A stretch of DNA of 64,000 nt, taken from contig CAVUZA010000002.1 in assembly GCA_963745915.1 (NCBI GenBank), forward strand, positions 248,001-312,000. The letters run 5' to 3'. Positions within the stretch are counted from its first letter, which is position 1; each line of letters opens with the position of its first letter. Source of the stretch: VRUE01 sp963745915 (GTDB lineage: Bacteria; Actinomycetota; Thermoleophilia; Solirubrobacterales; 70-9). The position numbers were made by a program, and so were the translations under genes. Below the pieces are notes generated by a model that was given only the letters and a program-made list of their open reading frames with translations, ran no database searches and was not told the DNA's origin. Shown piece after piece: positions 25,601 through 35,569 of this stretch.

Positions 25601-27322
25601 GAGAGCGGCGCCAGCCCGTGGTGGCCGCCGAGGATCACCGGGAAGGCGGTCTCGATCGTGCCGGTGTCCGCCCCGGCGGCGTCGATCGAGGGGCGGCGGC
25701 CGAAGATCGCCCGGGTCGAGAAGTGCTCCATCTCGCGTTCGCGGTCGATCGCCGGGTTGGTGACGACGGCGACCGTCTCCTTGAAGTAGTCGGCGAGGTT
25801 CTGGCGCTCCGGCGAGAGCGCGGCGAGCGGGCCGTCGTAGCCCAGCGAGCCGACCGGCTCGGAGCCGTTGGAGGCCATCTGCTGGACGAGTTTGACGTCG
25901 TCGCGCTGCCAGCCGAAGCCGGCCAGCACCCGGTCGACGACCTTGACCGGCTCCTCCGGCCCGGCGCCGGAGTAGCCCGGCACCTCCTCGCCTTCGAGCG
26001 GGCCGCCGGCCTGCAGGGCGCGCTCGTAGGGGGCGACCGCCTCGGCGCCGTTGCGGCGCAGCCAGCTCGTCGCGGACGATGCGCAGCATCTCGTCGTGGG
26101 GGTGCAGGGTCGAGCGCTTGTGCTCGCGGTCGATCAGCACCAGCGCCTTCTCGCCCGGCGCCAGCGGCTTGGGCTCGGCGGTCATCGCGCCGACCGGGAC
26201 GACGCCGGGCTCGGAGCTGAAGACGAAGTCTTCGCCGGTCTCGACCTGCCAGAGCGGGCGCAGGCCGAGCGCGTCGGAGGAGAAGACGCACTCCTCGGCG
26301 TGGCGGGCGATCAGCGCCACCGGGCCCTGGGCGAATGGCCCCATCGCCTGGCGCAGGTACATGTAGAAGGGCTGCAGATCCTCGGGCAGGGTGCGGATCT
26401 CCTCGACGATCGGCGGCACGATCATCTCCATCGCCTCGGCGAGGCTGAGCCCGTCGCGGCTGACCAGGGTGTCGATCGTCCGGTTCAGATCCTGGGAGTC
26501 CGAGGAGCCGGGCTGGATCGGCACGCCGAGCATGCGCGCCTCCTGGCGCAGCTGGGCGATCGTGTTGATCTCGCCGTTGTGGCCCAGCATCGAGAAGGGC
26601 TGGACGCGCTTGAACGAGGGCCAGGTGTTGGTCGAGTAGCGGTTGTGGCCGAAGCAGCCGATCGTCTCGAAGCGCTCGTCGCGCAGGTCGGGGTAGTACT
26701 CGCCGAGGATCTTCGGCGCCCCCATCACCTTGTAGACGCAGGTCGTGGCCGAGAAGGAGGGGACGTGGACGCCGAGCCGCTGCTCGAGCTCGATCAGCAG
26801 GTCGAAGAGGACGCGGTCGCGGTGGCGGGCGTCGGCGACGAGGCCGGCCAGCTGCCAGAAGTGGGGCTCCTCCTCGCGCGCGGTCGGGCCGAGGGCGGGC
26901 GAGTCGACGACGCCGATGCGCTCGGCGAGGATGCGGAAGCCGCCCTGGCCGAGCAGCTCGCGGGCGTCGTGCTGGATCCGCTCGCGGTCCTGGGAGCGGT
27001 CGATGAAGACGTGGGCGACGGCGAAGGCGTCGTCGAGGGTGAGCGAGGGGTCGTGGCCGCCGCTGCGCACCTCCTCGGCCCAGATCTTGCGCGGCAGGTC
27101 GAGCAGCAGGCCGCAGCCGTCGCCCTCGCCGTCGACGTTGCCGGCGCGGTGGAGCATCTTCTGCAGGGCCGGGATCGCCAGCTCGATCGGCCGGTGGCTG
27201 GCCGTCGCGTCGCGGCGCACCGAGGCGTAGATCGCACAGGCGTCCTTGTCCTCGACGCTGGGCGGCGAGACGAGCGGCCGGTAGGCGCGCTCCGGCGAGT
27301 AGCGGACTGGACGATCGGACAT
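22675..27322 (-). CDS. gltB: Glutamate synthase large subunit (frameshifted in this sequence)
   Basis: About 1548 codons, normal for GltB. The N-terminal class II glutaminase starts after a short propeptide with DACAIYASV (nucleophile Cys29) and includes GHNGEINT; the FMN-binding synthase domain has VSVKVPVVPNIGTIGLGIAKAG and the 3Fe-4S cysteines CTICRGCQLDTC; a C-terminal GXGXG beta-helix ends the protein. It transfers the glutamine amide to 2-oxoglutarate. At 26061-26066 the frame changes: IVRDEL is followed in the other frame by LRRNGAEAVAPYERAL, consistent with one inserted base. Start ATG 27322 has GGGAGGT five bases upstream. No gltD lies in the window. Confidence 0.92.
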
Positions 27323-27384
27323 GCTGACCTCCCGGTTTCCATGCCTTCTTCGAGCGGGCACGCGACGGGTTGACAAGTCGGCGA

Positions 27385-27415
27385 AGTATAGAGCCGCCCG
27401 TGCGGCGCGAGTCAA
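27385..27415 (-). promoter_or_regulatory. Probable gltB promoter
   Basis: On the minus strand TTGACT (27410-27415) and TATACT (27385-27390) are separated by 19 bases. The site lies about 63 bases upstream of the gltB start and 15 bases downstream of palindrome E1. Confidence 0.6.
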
Positions 27416-27429
27416 CCCCCGGATCTGAG

Positions 27430-27480
27430 CGAACTGCATCAAATTCCAGCTCTGGCAGAGCTGGAATTTGATGCAGTTCG
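27430..27480. repeat. Palindromic element E1 (51 bp, perfect)
   Basis: Two 25-base arms (27430-27454 and 27456-27480), ending GAACTGCATC and carrying AAATTCCAGCTCTG, pair perfectly around a single central G. It starts 2 bases after the cupin stop and sits just upstream of the gltB promoter. The same arms recur at 27881-27933. Confidence 0.95.
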
Positions 27481-27481
27481 G

Positions 27482-27853
27482 CTAGGCCCAGCTCGGGGGG
27501 CTGTAATCGCCGCCGGGGTGGACGCCGATCAGGAGGGCGGTGACGGGGGCGTCGGAGCGGTTGATGATCGTGCGCGTGGCGGGCGGCTGGATCGAGGCGA
27601 AGGTGCCGGCCGGGGCGGGGTGGTCCTCGCCCTCGAGTCGCATCACCGCCTCGCCCTCGAGCACGATGAACAGCTCGACCTGGCCGCTGCCGGTCTCGTC
27701 GTGCTCGGGGATCTGGCCGCCGGGGCCGATCTCGACCAGGTTGAAGCCGAAGTCCGAGGTGCCGAGCGCCTTGCGCGCCAGCCGCCAGGTCGCCTCCCCC
27801 GACCCCTCCATCGTCTCGAACTCGTCGCGGTGCTTGATCGTGTAGCTGGACAT
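27482..27853 (-). CDS. Cupin-domain protein
   Basis: 123 residues with a single cupin barrel: FNLVEIGPGGQIPEHDETGSGQVELFIVLEGEAVMRLEGE and the second motif PAPAGTFASIQPPATRTIINRSD. The first motif has one His (PEHDE) and Glu in QVELFIV, so metal binding is possible but a full 3-His set is not evident. An AAGGAGG site lies 5 bases before ATG 27853. The gene is boxed: palindrome E2 ends 27 bases upstream of the start and E1 begins 2 bases after the stop. Function unspecified; small sugar-isomerase-like or sensory cupins are possibilities. Confidence 0.82.
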   Translation of the reverse strand: MSSYTIKHRDEFETMEGSGEATWRLARKALGTSDFGFNLVEIGPGGQIPEHDETGSGQVELFIVLEGEAVMRLEGEDHPAPAGTFASIQPPATRTIINRSDAPVTALLIGVHPGGDYSPPSWA

Positions 27854-27880
27854 CTCATCCTCCTTCGTTCGGCGTGTACC

Positions 27881-27933
27881 CCGAACTGCATCAAATTCCA
27901 GCTCTGCCAGAGCTGGAATTTGATGCAGTTCGG
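27881..27933. repeat. Palindromic element E2 (53 bp, perfect)
   Basis: Arms of 26 bases (27881-27906 and 27908-27933) around a central C. Arms are identical to E1 over 25 bases. It lies 24 bases past the thrB stop and 27 bases before the cupin start. Confidence 0.95.
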
Positions 27934-27956
27934 GTTGGTTGGGTCGGGTTGGTGGG

Positions 27957-28838
27957 TCAGAGTTCGGGGACGTCGGCGCCGTGGGGGCAGAAGGGGAGGC
28001 GGCGGACCTCGGCCCAGGCGGAGCAGCGGGACTCCAGGGCCTCGGCCACCCTGCCGGCGTCCTGCCAGGTGGTCCAGACGAGCACGGTGGGGCCGGCGCC
28101 GGAGATCGTCGCGCCGAGGGCGCCGAGCTCGGTCGCCGCGTCGACCAGCTCCATCGAGCGCGGGTAGAGGTCGCGGCGGCGGTCCTGGTGGATGCGGTCG
28201 GCGAGGCCGGTGGCGAGCAGGTCGAGGTCGGCGCTGCGCAGGCCGAGGACGAGGCGCGAGGCGGCGGCGACGTTGGCGACCGCGTCGGCGAGCGGGACCT
28301 CGGCCGGAATCGCCTCGCGGGCAGCCTCGGTCGAGACCTCCTCGGCGGGGACCACGGCGATCGCCTCGAGGCCGTCGGGCGGGTCGAAGCGGGCGGCGCG
28401 CGCCGCGCCCCCCTCCCCCGTGCCGCAGACGACGAAGCCGCCGTAGATCGCGGCGGCGACGTTGTCGGGGTGGCCCTCGATCGCGCTCGCCCGGGCCAGC
28501 ATCTCCTCGCGCGATAGCGCCAGCTCGAAGAGGTGGTCGGCGGCGGCGAGCCCGGCGACGATCGCCGCCGCGCTGGAGCCGAGCCCGCGCGCCAGCGGGA
28601 TCTCGCTGCGCAGCCGGAAGGCGATCCCCTCGGCCGGCCGCAGGCTCTCGAAAGCGCGCACGATCAGGTTCTCGCGCCCGGTGGGCACCTCCAGCCCGCC
28701 CGGGTCGAACGAGTACTCCCCCGCCTCCTCGACCTCCAGCTCGAGGAAGAGCGACACCGCCGCGGCGAGCACGTCGTAGCCCGGCCCGAGGTTGGCCGAG
28801 GAGGCGGGGACGCGGACCAGGCGGTGGCGGGCGGTCAT
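27957..28838 (-). CDS. thrB: Homoserine kinase
   Basis: 293 residues of the GHMP kinase family: VPASSANLGPGYDVLAAA at the N terminus, the ATP-binding PLARGLGSSAAAIVAGLAAA near residue 80, EGHPDNVAAAIYGG, and GATISGAGPTVLVW near the C terminus. It phosphorylates homoserine for ThrC. Start ATG 28838 overlaps the stop of the upstream ATPase fragment (ATGA), so in this genome thrB may be translationally coupled to that foreign reading frame rather than to thrC. Palindrome E2 follows the stop. Confidence 0.93.
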   Translation of the reverse strand: MTARHRLVRVPASSANLGPGYDVLAAAVSLFLELEVEEAGEYSFDPGGLEVPTGRENLIVRAFESLRPAEGIAFRLRSEIPLARGLGSSAAAIVAGLAAADHLFELALSREEMLARASAIEGHPDNVAAAIYGGFVVCGTGEGGAARAARFDPPDGLEAIAVVPAEEVSTEAAREAIPAEVPLADAVANVAAASRLVLGLRSADLDLLATGLADRIHQDRRRDLYPRSMELVDAATELGALGATISGAGPTVLVWTTWQDAGRVAEALESRCSAWAEVRRLPFCPHGADVPEL

Positions 28839-29830
28839 CGTCGACGACCGCCCGCGGATCCGAGGCCGAGACGAACGACCCACTCCGAGAGGAGCGGGTC
28901 CACCGCGTGCCACTCGCCGCCCAGGCGCTGAAGGTGACCCATTCCCGCGAGTGTCTCACGTGCATGCTGGGCGCCCCCCTTGGAGAGGTTGAAGCGCCGC
29001 AAGGTGCGCTCGTTGAAGAGAGACTCGTCGCCGTGGGCAAAGGCCGCAAGCACAGCCTGCTCGTTGCGGCTCAGCCCGTCCCACACAGCCCCGAACGCCT
29101 CTCGACGCTCTTCGAGCGCGGTCTCGAGCGCCTCCTGCCAGCGCTCCGGGGTGGCCTCCTCGCCCCGAGGCGTCAGCTCCCAGAGATGGTGGGCCAGCAA
29201 CATCGCCCGCTGAGGGTGGCCGCCGGCGACGGCTGCCAGCGGTTCGAGGACCGGCGTGGCGTCGCGGTTCCCGTCTTCGAAACGACTTCCGACGTACTCG
29301 ACCAGATCGGCGTCTTGGAGGGGGTCGAGATGGAACACCCGCGCCTGATCGAAGAACGGCCGCTCCCGCTCGCCGAAGAGCTGCTGCATCATCCCGGGGT
29401 GGGAGCCGGCGAAGATGTAGCTCGCCGCGTCGCCGTGACGCTGGATGTGAGCGCGGAAGAGGCCGTCGACGCCCGCGCCCACGGCCAGCAGCTCCTGGAA
29501 CTCGTCGAAGACGACCAGGGTGCGAGTCCCGTCGCGCTCGAACAGCGTCCGCGGCAGGTCGAGCAGACCGGCGAGGATCCGCGCCGCCTCCCCCTCCCGA
29601 ACCGGCTGCGCCTCGACCCGAAGCGGGCCCGCGCCGACGCTCAGCCTGGGCCTCAGCGTCCCGATCGCCGAGATCGCGGCGCGGCGCAGCGGCGAACGGA
29701 GGCGCGCGTAGGCCTCTTCCATTCGCAGAGTCAGGTCGCCGATCGAAAGCGCACCGTAGAAGTCGACCTCCACGTAATTGACGCCGATCCGCTCGGCGTC
29801 GGCGTCATACCAGTGGGTATTGGAATACAT
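28835..29830 (-). CDS. 5'-truncated AAA-type ATPase inserted between thrC and thrB
   Basis: 331 residues. Visible are YVEVDFYGALSIGDL, the Walker B TLVVFDEFQELLAV (about 125), SYIFAGSHPGMM, GHPQRAMLLAHHLWEL and a C-terminal winged helix (ALFNERTLRRFNLSKGGAQ-type). These belong to the archaeal-type ATPase family whose N terminus should carry a GPRRYGKTS Walker A; here the protein begins only about 16 residues before the VDFYG strand, so the P-loop is missing. The start MYSNTHWYD abuts the thrC stop. A second, decayed relative lies at 56009. Probably non-functional as an ATPase, but its overlap with thrB may keep it translated. Confidence 0.72.
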   Translation of the reverse strand: MYSNTHWYDADAERIGVNYVEVDFYGALSIGDLTLRMEEAYARLRSPLRRAAISAIGTLRPRLSVGAGPLRVEAQPVREGEAARILAGLLDLPRTLFERDGTRTLVVFDEFQELLAVGAGVDGLFRAHIQRHGDAASYIFAGSHPGMMQQLFGERERPFFDQARVFHLDPLQDADLVEYVGSRFEDGNRDATPVLEPLAAVAGGHPQRAMLLAHHLWELTPRGEEATPERWQEALETALEERREAFGAVWDGLSRNEQAVLAAFAHGDESLFNERTLRRFNLSKGGAQHARETLAGMGHLQRLGGEWHAVDPLLSEWVVRLGLGSAGGRRR

Positions 29831-29848
29831 ACCTTATGGGGCTGAAGT

Positions 29849-30882
<1,034 letters not shown>

Positions 30883-30886
<4 letters not shown>

Positions 30887-32118
30887 ACGAACTCCTCTTC
30901 GATCACCCGGATCGAGCGCGGCGGGGCGCGCAGCACGTCGAGCGCGTCGATCGCCTCCAGCGCCTCGGCGAAGAGCGACTCGAGGCACTCGTGGATGACC
31001 ATCACCAGGCGCGCCTCCTCGCCGGCGCCGCGCTGCACGACGCTCTTCACCGAGACCCCTTTGTCGCCCAGCACCTGGGCGACCTGGGCCAGCACCCCGG
31101 GCCGGTCGGCGACCTCGAGGTGCAGGTAGAAGGAGGAGGCGACGTCGGCGACCAGCGGCAGGCGCTCGCGGGTCTCGTGCACGGGCGCCTCGCCGCTGAG
31201 GATCGAGACCACGTCGCCGAGCACCGCCGAGGCGGTCTGCACGCCGCCGGCGCCGGGGCCCGACATCGTCACCTCGGTGATCTCGGGCGCCTCGACCATC
31301 ACCGCGTTGAACGGCCCCTCGACCGGCGCCAGCGGGTGGCCGCCGTAGAGGAAGCAGGGGAAGACGCGGACGCTGACCCCGCCGTCGCGGCGTTCGGCGA
31401 CGCCGAGCAGCTTCAGCGAGAGGCCCAGCTCCTTGGCGTAGGCGAGGTCGTCGGGTTCGATCCGCTCGATCCCCTCGTAGGCGACCTCGGCGAGGGTGAC
31501 CGGGGTGTGGAAGGCGAGCCGGGTGAGGATCGCCATCTTCGCCGCCGCGTCGGCGCCGCCGACGTCGTCGCTGGGGTCGGCCTCGGCGTAGCCCAGCTCC
31601 TGGGCGCGGGCGAGGACCTCCCCGTAGGGGGCACCGCTGGCCGCCATCTCGCTGAGGATGAAGTTGGTGGTGCCGTTGACGATGCCGAAGACCTTGGCGA
31701 TCTCGGTGACGCCGAAGCTCTCCTGGATCACCCGCACGATCGGGATCACGCCGGCGACCGCCGCCTCGAAGCGCAGCTGCACGCCCGCCCCGCGGGCGGC
31801 CTCGAAGAGCTCCTCGCCGTGCTGGGCGAGCAGCTGCTTGTTGGCGGTCACCACCGGGCGCCCGGCGCGCAGCGCCTCGAGCACGAACCGGCGGGCCGGG
31901 TCGGTGCCGCCGATCAGCTCGACGATCAGGTCCGAGCCCTCGAGGATGGCGCCGAAGTCGCCCTGGGCGCGGGTCAGCACGCCGCTGATCTCGGGCCGGC
32001 GCCCGGTCGCCGCCTCGACCGCGGCGGCCCGCGCCTCGACCAGCTCAACGAAGGCGCCGCCGACCGTGCCCTGGCCAAGCAGCCCGATGCGGACGGCTTT
32101 CGGGGGTTCCTCAGACAT
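30883..32118 (-). CDS. hom: Homoserine dehydrogenase with ACT domain
   Basis: 411 residues. Rossmann motif GLLGQGTVGGAF (12-23), the substrate-binding VTANKQLLAQHG, GIVNGTTNFILSEM and DPSDDVGGADAAAKMAILTRLAF, then a C-terminal ACT domain (YLHLEVADRPGVLAQVAQVLGDKGVSVKSV) from about 335. It reduces aspartate semialdehyde to homoserine; the ACT domain usually senses threonine. It overlaps lysA by 8 bases and thrC by 4, so lysA-hom-thrC form one operon. Confidence 0.95.
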
Positions 32119-33424
32119 CCCTGGCGGTCAGGTCCTCGTAGGTCTCGCGGCGGACGACGACCCGCGCCTCGCCGTCGCGGCAGAAGATCACCGGCGGCCG
32201 GGTGACGCCGTTGTAGTTGCTGGCCATCGCGTGGCCGTAGGCGCCGGTGGCGGCGGTGACCAGCACGTCGCCGACCGCGGGTGCGGCGAGCCGCGCGTCG
32301 CGGACCAGGACGTCGCCGGACTCGCAGTGCATGCCGGCGACCGTCGCCAGGTCCTCGGCCGGCGCGCCGGCGCGGTCGGCGATCGTCGCCTCGTAGCGCG
32401 AGCCGTAGAGCATCGGCCGCATGTTGTCGGACATGCCGCCGTCGACGGCGACGTAGGTACGCACGCCGGGGATCTCCTTGACGGTGCCGACCCGGTAGGC
32501 GGTCACCCCGGCGTTGCCGACCAGCGAGCGGCCGGGCTCGACCAGGATCCGCACGCCCTCGCCGAAGACCTCGGCGACGCCGGCCACCTTGACCCCGACG
32601 TAGGCGTCGATCGAGGGCGGCTCGTCCTCGGCGGTGTAGGCGATGCCGAGCCCGCCGCCGACGTTGACCACGCGGCACCACTCGCCGGCCAGCTCGCCGA
32701 GCGCGCGGATCGCCAGCGTGTAGGGCTCGAGCTCGAAGATCTGCGAGCCGATGTGGGCGTGCAGGCCGACCAGGCGCAGCCGCTCGGAGGCGAGCACGCG
32801 CTCGATCGCCCGCGCCGCCAGCCCGTCCTCGATCCCGAAGCCGAACTTGGAGTCGAGCTGGCCGGTCTGGATGTAGTCGTGGGTGGAGGGCTTGATCCCC
32901 GGGGTGACCCGGATCAGCACGTCGCGGGGCTCGTCGAGCAGCCGCTCGCAGCGCTCGATCTCGTCGAAGGAGTCGAGGATCAGGTGGCCGACCCCGGCGC
33001 GGGCGGCGAAGAGGATCTCCGCGTCGCTCTTGTTGTTGCCGTGCATGTGGATGCGGGCCGGCTCGAAGCCGGCGCGCAGCGCCATGTGCAGCTCGCCGCC
33101 GGAGGCGACGTCGACCGAGAGCCCCTCCTCGGCGAAGAGCCGGTAGGCGGCGGTGCAGGGGAAGGCCTTGCTGGCGAAGAGCACCTCGTGCTCGGCGCCG
33201 CGCCGCTCGAACGCCTCGCGGTAGGCGCGGGCGCGGGAGCGCATCTCCTGCTCGGCGTAGACGTAGGCCGGCGTGCCGTGCTCGGCGACCAGGTCGACCA
33301 GGTCGCAGCCGCCGATCTCGAGGCGGCCGCGCTCGTTGACCCGGCTGCCCGCCGGGAAGACGGCCGACCCCGCGATCGGGTCGGCCACCGCGCTCGCCTG
33401 TCCGCGCTCCGCCATCGCGGGCAT
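32111..33424 (-). CDS. lysA: Diaminopimelate decarboxylase
   Basis: 437 residues, fold type III PLP enzyme: Lys86 in VLFASKAFP, VDVASGGEL, HMHGNNKSD, GLHAHIGSQIFE, GGGLGIAY and the active-site CESGDVLV near the C terminus. It makes lysine from meso-diaminopimelate, which is also a peptidoglycan precursor. First gene of the lysA-hom-thrC operon; start ATG 33424, with an in-frame ATG at 33415 as alternative. Confidence 0.94.
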   Translation of the reverse strand: MPAMAERGQASAVADPIAGSAVFPAGSRVNERGRLEIGGCDLVDLVAEHGTPAYVYAEQEMRSRARAYREAFERRGAEHEVLFASKAFPCTAAYRLFAEEGLSVDVASGGELHMALRAGFEPARIHMHGNNKSDAEILFAARAGVGHLILDSFDEIERCERLLDEPRDVLIRVTPGIKPSTHDYIQTGQLDSKFGFGIEDGLAARAIERVLASERLRLVGLHAHIGSQIFELEPYTLAIRALGELAGEWCRVVNVGGGLGIAYTAEDEPPSIDAYVGVKVAGVAEVFGEGVRILVEPGRSLVGNAGVTAYRVGTVKEIPGVRTYVAVDGGMSDNMRPMLYGSRYEATIADRAGAPAEDLATVAGMHCESGDVLVRDARLAAPAVGDVLVTAATGAYGHAMASNYNGVTRPPVIFCRDGEARVVVRRETYEDLTARDV

Positions 33425-33481
33425 TGTGACGATTGGACCGCCGCCGGCGAGTCCCGCCGCCGCGACCGCGCCCCGGTTCGC

Positions 33482-34165
33482 CTATTTCCCCCCGCCGAGC
33501 AGGCCGCCGACCGTTTCCACGGTCCTGTCGACGGTCTTGCCGACGGTCGATTCGGGGCCGGCGACGCCGTCGACGGTGCTTTCGGTGACTTTGGTCACTC
33601 CGGTCGCGCCGAGCACCCCGCCGGTCGCTTCGTCGACCCCGGAGACCGTTTCGTTGACCGTGCCGGCGACGGCGCCCGAGGTCGAGCCCGAGTCGCCGAC
33701 GGCGGGCTGGGTCGCGCCGCCTCCGCCACCGGTCGAGCCGCCGCCGCGGCCGGCGCTGGACGGGGCCGCGTTGCCGCTCGAGCCGCCGGTGCCGCCCGCC
33801 CCCTCGCCGCCGCTGGTCGGGGCGCCGCCGGTGCCGCCGTCAGGTGTGGCGACCGGGGACAGCGTCGCGCCCGGAGCGCCCGCGCCCGCGCCGCGCTCGC
33901 GCTGCGAGCGCCCGCCCGCCGCCGTGCCGGCGCCGGCCGTGCCTGCGCCCGCGGCGCCAGACACGACGCCCTGTGCTGCGCCGGCGACGCCCACCGCCTG
34001 GCCCTCGGAGACGGCCGGCTGATCGCCTCCGCCGCCGATCTCGGCCAGCGGCCAGTCGCGCAGGGCCTGCAGCGAGACGAGCAGGACGAAGGCGACGACG
34101 GCCGCCCCGACCAGGGCCGTGCCCGAGAGGGCACCGGTGAGGTAGTTGTGCGCCTGGCGAATCAT
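33482..34165 (-). CDS. Membrane-anchored low-complexity secreted protein
   Basis: 227 residues. Residues 10-32 form one hydrophobic helix (LSGTALVGAAVVAFVLLVSLQAL); the remainder is a Gly/Ala/Ser/Thr/Pro-rich low-complexity stretch, then a Val/Thr-rich tail with repeated SxVDxxxG, TVxxTV and ending GGLLGGGK. Composition suggests an extended extracytoplasmic linker, perhaps in the cell wall. No family recognised. An inverted repeat GGATAT...ATATCC at 34211-34235 in an AT-rich stretch upstream may mark the promoter. Confidence 0.6.
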   Translation of the reverse strand: MIRQAHNYLTGALSGTALVGAAVVAFVLLVSLQALRDWPLAEIGGGGDQPAVSEGQAVGVAGAAQGVVSGAAGAGTAGAGTAAGGRSQRERGAGAGAPGATLSPVATPDGGTGGAPTSGGEGAGGTGGSSGNAAPSSAGRGGGSTGGGGGATQPAVGDSGSTSGAVAGTVNETVSGVDEATGGVLGATGVTKVTESTVDGVAGPESTVGKTVDRTVETVGGLLGGGK

Positions 34166-34251
34166 CGGTCGCCTCCTGCTCTACCCAACGGTGACAGGGT
34201 CGACGCATCAGGATATACCCACTAATTGGATATCCGACCAGGCCGCCCGCA

Positions 34252-34301
34252 GACGTGCCGTCCCCAGGAGGTCATCTTCGACCCCGCAGGGACGGCACGT
34301 C
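34252..34301. repeat. Palindromic element G2
   Basis: GACGTGCCGTCCC (34252-34264) and GGGACGGCACGTC (34289-34301), 13-bp perfect stem with 24-nt loop. Same stem and loop length as G1, loop reversed. It lies 10 bases past the M23 peptidase stop. Confidence 0.9.
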
Positions 34302-34310
34302 CCCGCCGGG

Positions 34311-35498
34311 TTACAGGTAACCGAGCGGGTCGGTGGGGGCGCCGCCGATGCGGACCTCGAAGTGGAGGTGGTCGCCGAAGCAGTGGCCGGTGCAGCCGAC
34401 GTAGCCGATCACGTCGCCCTGCGAGACGCTCTGCCCGGCGCCGACCGCAAACGAGGACTGGTGGGCGTAGCAGGTCTGCAGCCCGCCGCCGTGGTCGAGG
34501 CAGGTGAAGTTGCCGTAGCCGCCGCTCTCGGCTTCGGACTGGAGCAGGACGACGCTGCCGTCGGCGGCGGCGCGGATCGGGGTGCCGGCCGGGACGGCGA
34601 TGTCGATGCCCTCGTGCATCCGCCCCCAGCGCATGCCGAAGCCGGAGACCACCGGCCCGTCCACCGGCCAGATGAACTGCCCCGAGCCGTAGCGGATCGG
34701 CCCGGCGGGCAGCGGCGAGGACGCGTATTCGCCCAGGCGCGCCGCCAGCTCGGCCTGGATCTCGGCGACGGCGCCGTCGAGCTTCTGCTCGCGGTCGGCG
34801 ATCTTCTCCAGCGCCGCTTCGCGGCTGCGCCGGGCGCCGACCAGGGCGCTCTGGCGGTGCTGGACCGCGGCGCGGGCGCTGGCCAGGGCCTGCTCTTCGG
34901 CGGCGATCGCGTCGCGGGCCGACTCGATCCGCTCCTTGACGGTGCGCAGCCGGGCGACGGTGCGCTTGACCTGGTCGCGCAGGTCGCGGACCCGGGTGAC
35001 GACCGCCTCGTCCATGCCGCGGATGCGGTTGAGGTATTCGGTGCGGTCGACCAGGTCGTCGTAGCCGTTGGCGCCGACGATCACGCTGAGCACGTCCGGC
35101 GTCCCGGTCTCGTAGATCGCCACCAGGCGCTCGCGCAGCGCCGTCAGCGCCCGCTTCAGCCGCGCCCGCACGACGGCGAGGTGGCGCCGCGCGGTGCGCA
35201 GCTCGCCGACCGCGTGGTCGAGCTCGGCCTGCTTGGCGGCCAGCCTGGCGCGCACCTCCGCCTCCTGGCCGCGCAGCGTCGCCACCTCGCGCGTCAGCCG
35301 CTTGATCCGCTCGCCGTAGCGGGAGATCGTCGTCGTCAGCACGCCCTTGCGGTCGCGCACCTTGGAGAGCTTCGCCTGCTTGGCGTCGAGCTTCGATTCG
35401 AGCTCGTCGGCGGGGGCGGTCGCCGCCGCGCAGAGCAGCACGACGAGCGCCGCCGCGGCGGCGAGCAGAGCCACCGGGGCTGGGCGAGTCATAGGCAT
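34311..35498 (-). CDS. M23 family peptidase with coiled coil (EnvC/NlpD-type)
   Basis: 395 residues. Signal peptide or anchor at residues 8-28, a long coiled coil (about 33-245, rich in AKLSKVRDRK, EAEVRARLAAKQAEL repeats), then a LytM domain: FIWPVDGPVVSGFGMRWGRMHEGIDI with the first zinc His/Asp pair and GDHLHFEVRI with the HxH ligand. It is either a peptidoglycan endopeptidase or an amidase activator acting outside the membrane. The zinc ligands appear complete, favouring catalysis. Downstream hairpin G2. Confidence 0.9.
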   Translation of the reverse strand: MPMTRPAPVALLAAAAALVVLLCAAATAPADELESKLDAKQAKLSKVRDRKGVLTTTISRYGERIKRLTREVATLRGQEAEVRARLAAKQAELDHAVGELRTARRHLAVVRARLKRALTALRERLVAIYETGTPDVLSVIVGANGYDDLVDRTEYLNRIRGMDEAVVTRVRDLRDQVKRTVARLRTVKERIESARDAIAAEEQALASARAAVQHRQSALVGARRSREAALEKIADREQKLDGAVAEIQAELAARLGEYASSPLPAGPIRYGSGQFIWPVDGPVVSGFGMRWGRMHEGIDIAVPAGTPIRAAADGSVVLLQSEAESGGYGNFTCLDHGGGLQTCYAHQSSFAVGAGQSVSQGDVIGYVGCTGHCFGDHLHFEVRIGGAPTDPLGYL

Positions 35499-35535
35499 CG
35501 CCGGATCAGGCTAGCTGAGTCGCGAAATCCCTCCC

Positions 35536-35557
35536 TTGCAGCGCATTCGCGCTGCAA
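35536..35557. terminator. Hairpin after the CDF gene
   Basis: TTGCAGCGC-ATTC-GCGCTGCAA, perfect 9-bp stem, 13 bases beyond the CDF stop and upstream of the M23 peptidase start. Confidence 0.6.
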
Positions 35558-35569
35558 TCGCGGTTGCGA

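Noticed and set aside
22930..26220. Long plus-strand open frame of nearly 1100 codons opposite gltB
   Set aside because: It is the antisense of gltB with Val/Asp/Ala/Gly-only composition and no motif; gltB motifs are unambiguous.
22675..27322. gltB as a true pseudogene
   Set aside because: Both halves are full length and well conserved with a single 1-base shift; a sequence error is more likely.
30991..34225. Long plus-strand frames opposite hom and lysA
   Set aside because: Shadows of the real minus-strand genes, without motifs or ribosome sites.
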